Below are positions 63,030-64,000 of a DNA stretch of 64,000 bases, piece by piece. The first letter of the stretch is position 1, and the number at the start of each line of letters is the position of its first letter. Origin of the DNA: Phaseolus vulgaris (Eukaryota > Streptophyta > Magnoliopsida > Fabales > Fabaceae). The notes under the pieces were generated by a model, which searched no databases, was not told the origin of the DNA, and worked only from the letters and a program-made list of their open reading frames with translations. The stretch is from positions 4,249,030-4,313,029 of the forward strand of contig NC_023749.2 in assembly GCF_000499845.2 (NCBI RefSeq). The letters are read 5' to 3'. The position numbers were made by a program, and so were the translations under genes.

Positions 63030-63282
63030 GTGATAAATAACCCAAAACTAAATTTTATCAAATTTTAATTTCCTTTTCATTTTTCTAAAAATATTCGTCC
63101 ATAAAACTTTAAAATTAATCGTTAACTTAAGGAAAAAATTCTCAGAGCGACAGATAATGTCAAATTCAGATAATTTTAAATTTTTTATTTTGTTGACTGA
63201 TTTATAAAATTATTTTTAAAACTTTACGGTGATTTTCAAGATCGGATGGTTCTTTTTCTTCAAAAGAAATCCGATGGCTCTG
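63030..63282. repeat. Dispersed repeat, copy B
   Basis: Partner of the segment at 59548-59795, same orientation. Directly downstream (63283-63350) is a short less AT-rich stretch with a 62-codon frame of no recognised family. Confidence 0.6.
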
Positions 63283-63434
63283 ACCGATTTCCCAATCACA
63301 ATTTAGCTCCTCTGCGTGTTTCTCATTTCTCACGCTTCTTCAAATTTAAGTACGGACTTTATTATAGTTTAAAAATAGCTGTAATTGATTTTAATAAATT
63401 AATGTTAAAGTATTTTTTTATAAAATTGATGTAA

Positions 63435-64000
63435 ATCGGCGCAAACAAAGATATTCTCGAGTCTTCTATCTGCATTTTATATTTTTTATTATTATATTTA
63501 TATATTTTGACAAAAATAAAAAATGAAATAATAAAAAAAATAATTAAATCAAATAATAAGAAAATATAAAAATTATAATTTAAAAAAAATAAGATATAAA
63601 AAATACTTATTCACATCATAAAAACTATTTTACATTTAAATTTTTTACGAAATAATAATATATTAATATTAAAAATAAAATAAAATAGGCATTAATTATA
63701 AAAATAAATTACTTAATAAATATTTAAAAAATAAAAAATAATTGAAATATCTAAAATAAAATATTTATAATAATAAAACAAAAAAAAATTATATATACTA
63801 AAAATAATTATAATGGAAGTTCTTCTTTATTCTTTATATATATAAAAATTATTAAATCTAACTAAAATCTTCCGTAGTTTAGTTTATGAACCATATAACT
63901 AAAGTTTTGATAACTGCTCTTTTGAATAAAAAATATAAAAATATGTGATGCTTCAAATGTATATATCTAACCACAATTCAGCGAGTATAAGGGATATTTA
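63435..64000. other. Extremely AT-rich end of window
   Basis: Nearly all A/T with short tandem-like AT strings. No gene or element recognised. Confidence 0.6.

Noticed and set aside
1..64000. tRNA, rRNA and known miRNA genes
   Set aside because: I looked for the T-loop GTTCGA pattern and for familiar conserved miRNA sequences and saw none with supporting structure. A tRNAscan or miRNA search was not possible.

Overview
This is a window of AT-rich plant nuclear DNA: multi-exon genes with GT-AG introns, long intergenic stretches and plant transposon families. The repeats and the protein sequences look like a papilionoid legume, probably the Phaseolus/Vigna/Glycine group; the species call is inference. 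I see no operon, CRISPR array, phage or bacterial-style system. Gene products were recognised from memory of their families, and splice sites were placed by hand by checking reading-frame continuity across every junction.

Left part (1-13,100). An empty AT-rich stretch leads into a 0.9-kb Mutator-like element with long terminal inverted repeats and a transposase zinc-knuckle remnant (2630-3553). Next come a two-exon FQR1-like quinone reductase (4921-6391), a small LTR element of TRIM type (7189-7434), a 167-bp tandem duplication (7847-8180), and the 13-exon OST48/DGL1 gene for a subunit of the ER oligosaccharyltransferase (9026-13060), one of whose introns is GC-AG.

Middle part (13,100-28,100). 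It holds a small minus-strand transcription unit with a ribosomal-type promoter and an H/ACA-like double hairpin (14,927-15,258), a second TRIM (16,358-16,672), a LINE-type RNase H fragment, and an intronless DIR1-like lipid transfer protein (17,588-17,896, minus). A wrecked Ty1/copia element carrying a GC-rich nested insertion follows (18,980-20,262), then a CACTA-like MITE (21,611-21,943) and an intronless UPF0496/DUF677 gene (24,849-25,967).

Right part (28,100-57,000). Four housekeeping genes: LPAT4/5-type lysophosphatidate acyltransferase (minus) and PLAA/DOA1 (plus, 22 exons) lie head to head, then CCS1 (plus, 8 exons) and HDR/IspH (minus, 10 exons) lie tail to tail. From memory, the LPAT and PLAA orthologues are also neighbours in Arabidopsis (At3g18850/At3g18860), and the UPF0496 and HDR orthologues lie close together on chromosome 4 (At4g34320/At4g34350), so the block looks like conserved collinearity. 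HDR (last step of the plastid MEP isoprenoid pathway) and CCS1 (haem attachment to plastid c-type cytochromes) both act in chloroplasts; OST48 and the acyltransferase probably act in the ER. Nothing suggests one shared pathway.

The last 7 kb (57,000-64,000) has no gene I can support. It holds a CACTA MITE with a clean 3-bp target duplication (60,744-61,124) and a diverged ~250-bp repeat pair. The most checkable unusual features are the GC-AG intron, the candidate H/ACA RNA, the MULE-type MITE with a perfect 9-bp target duplication (32,182-32,603), and the TRIM copies.
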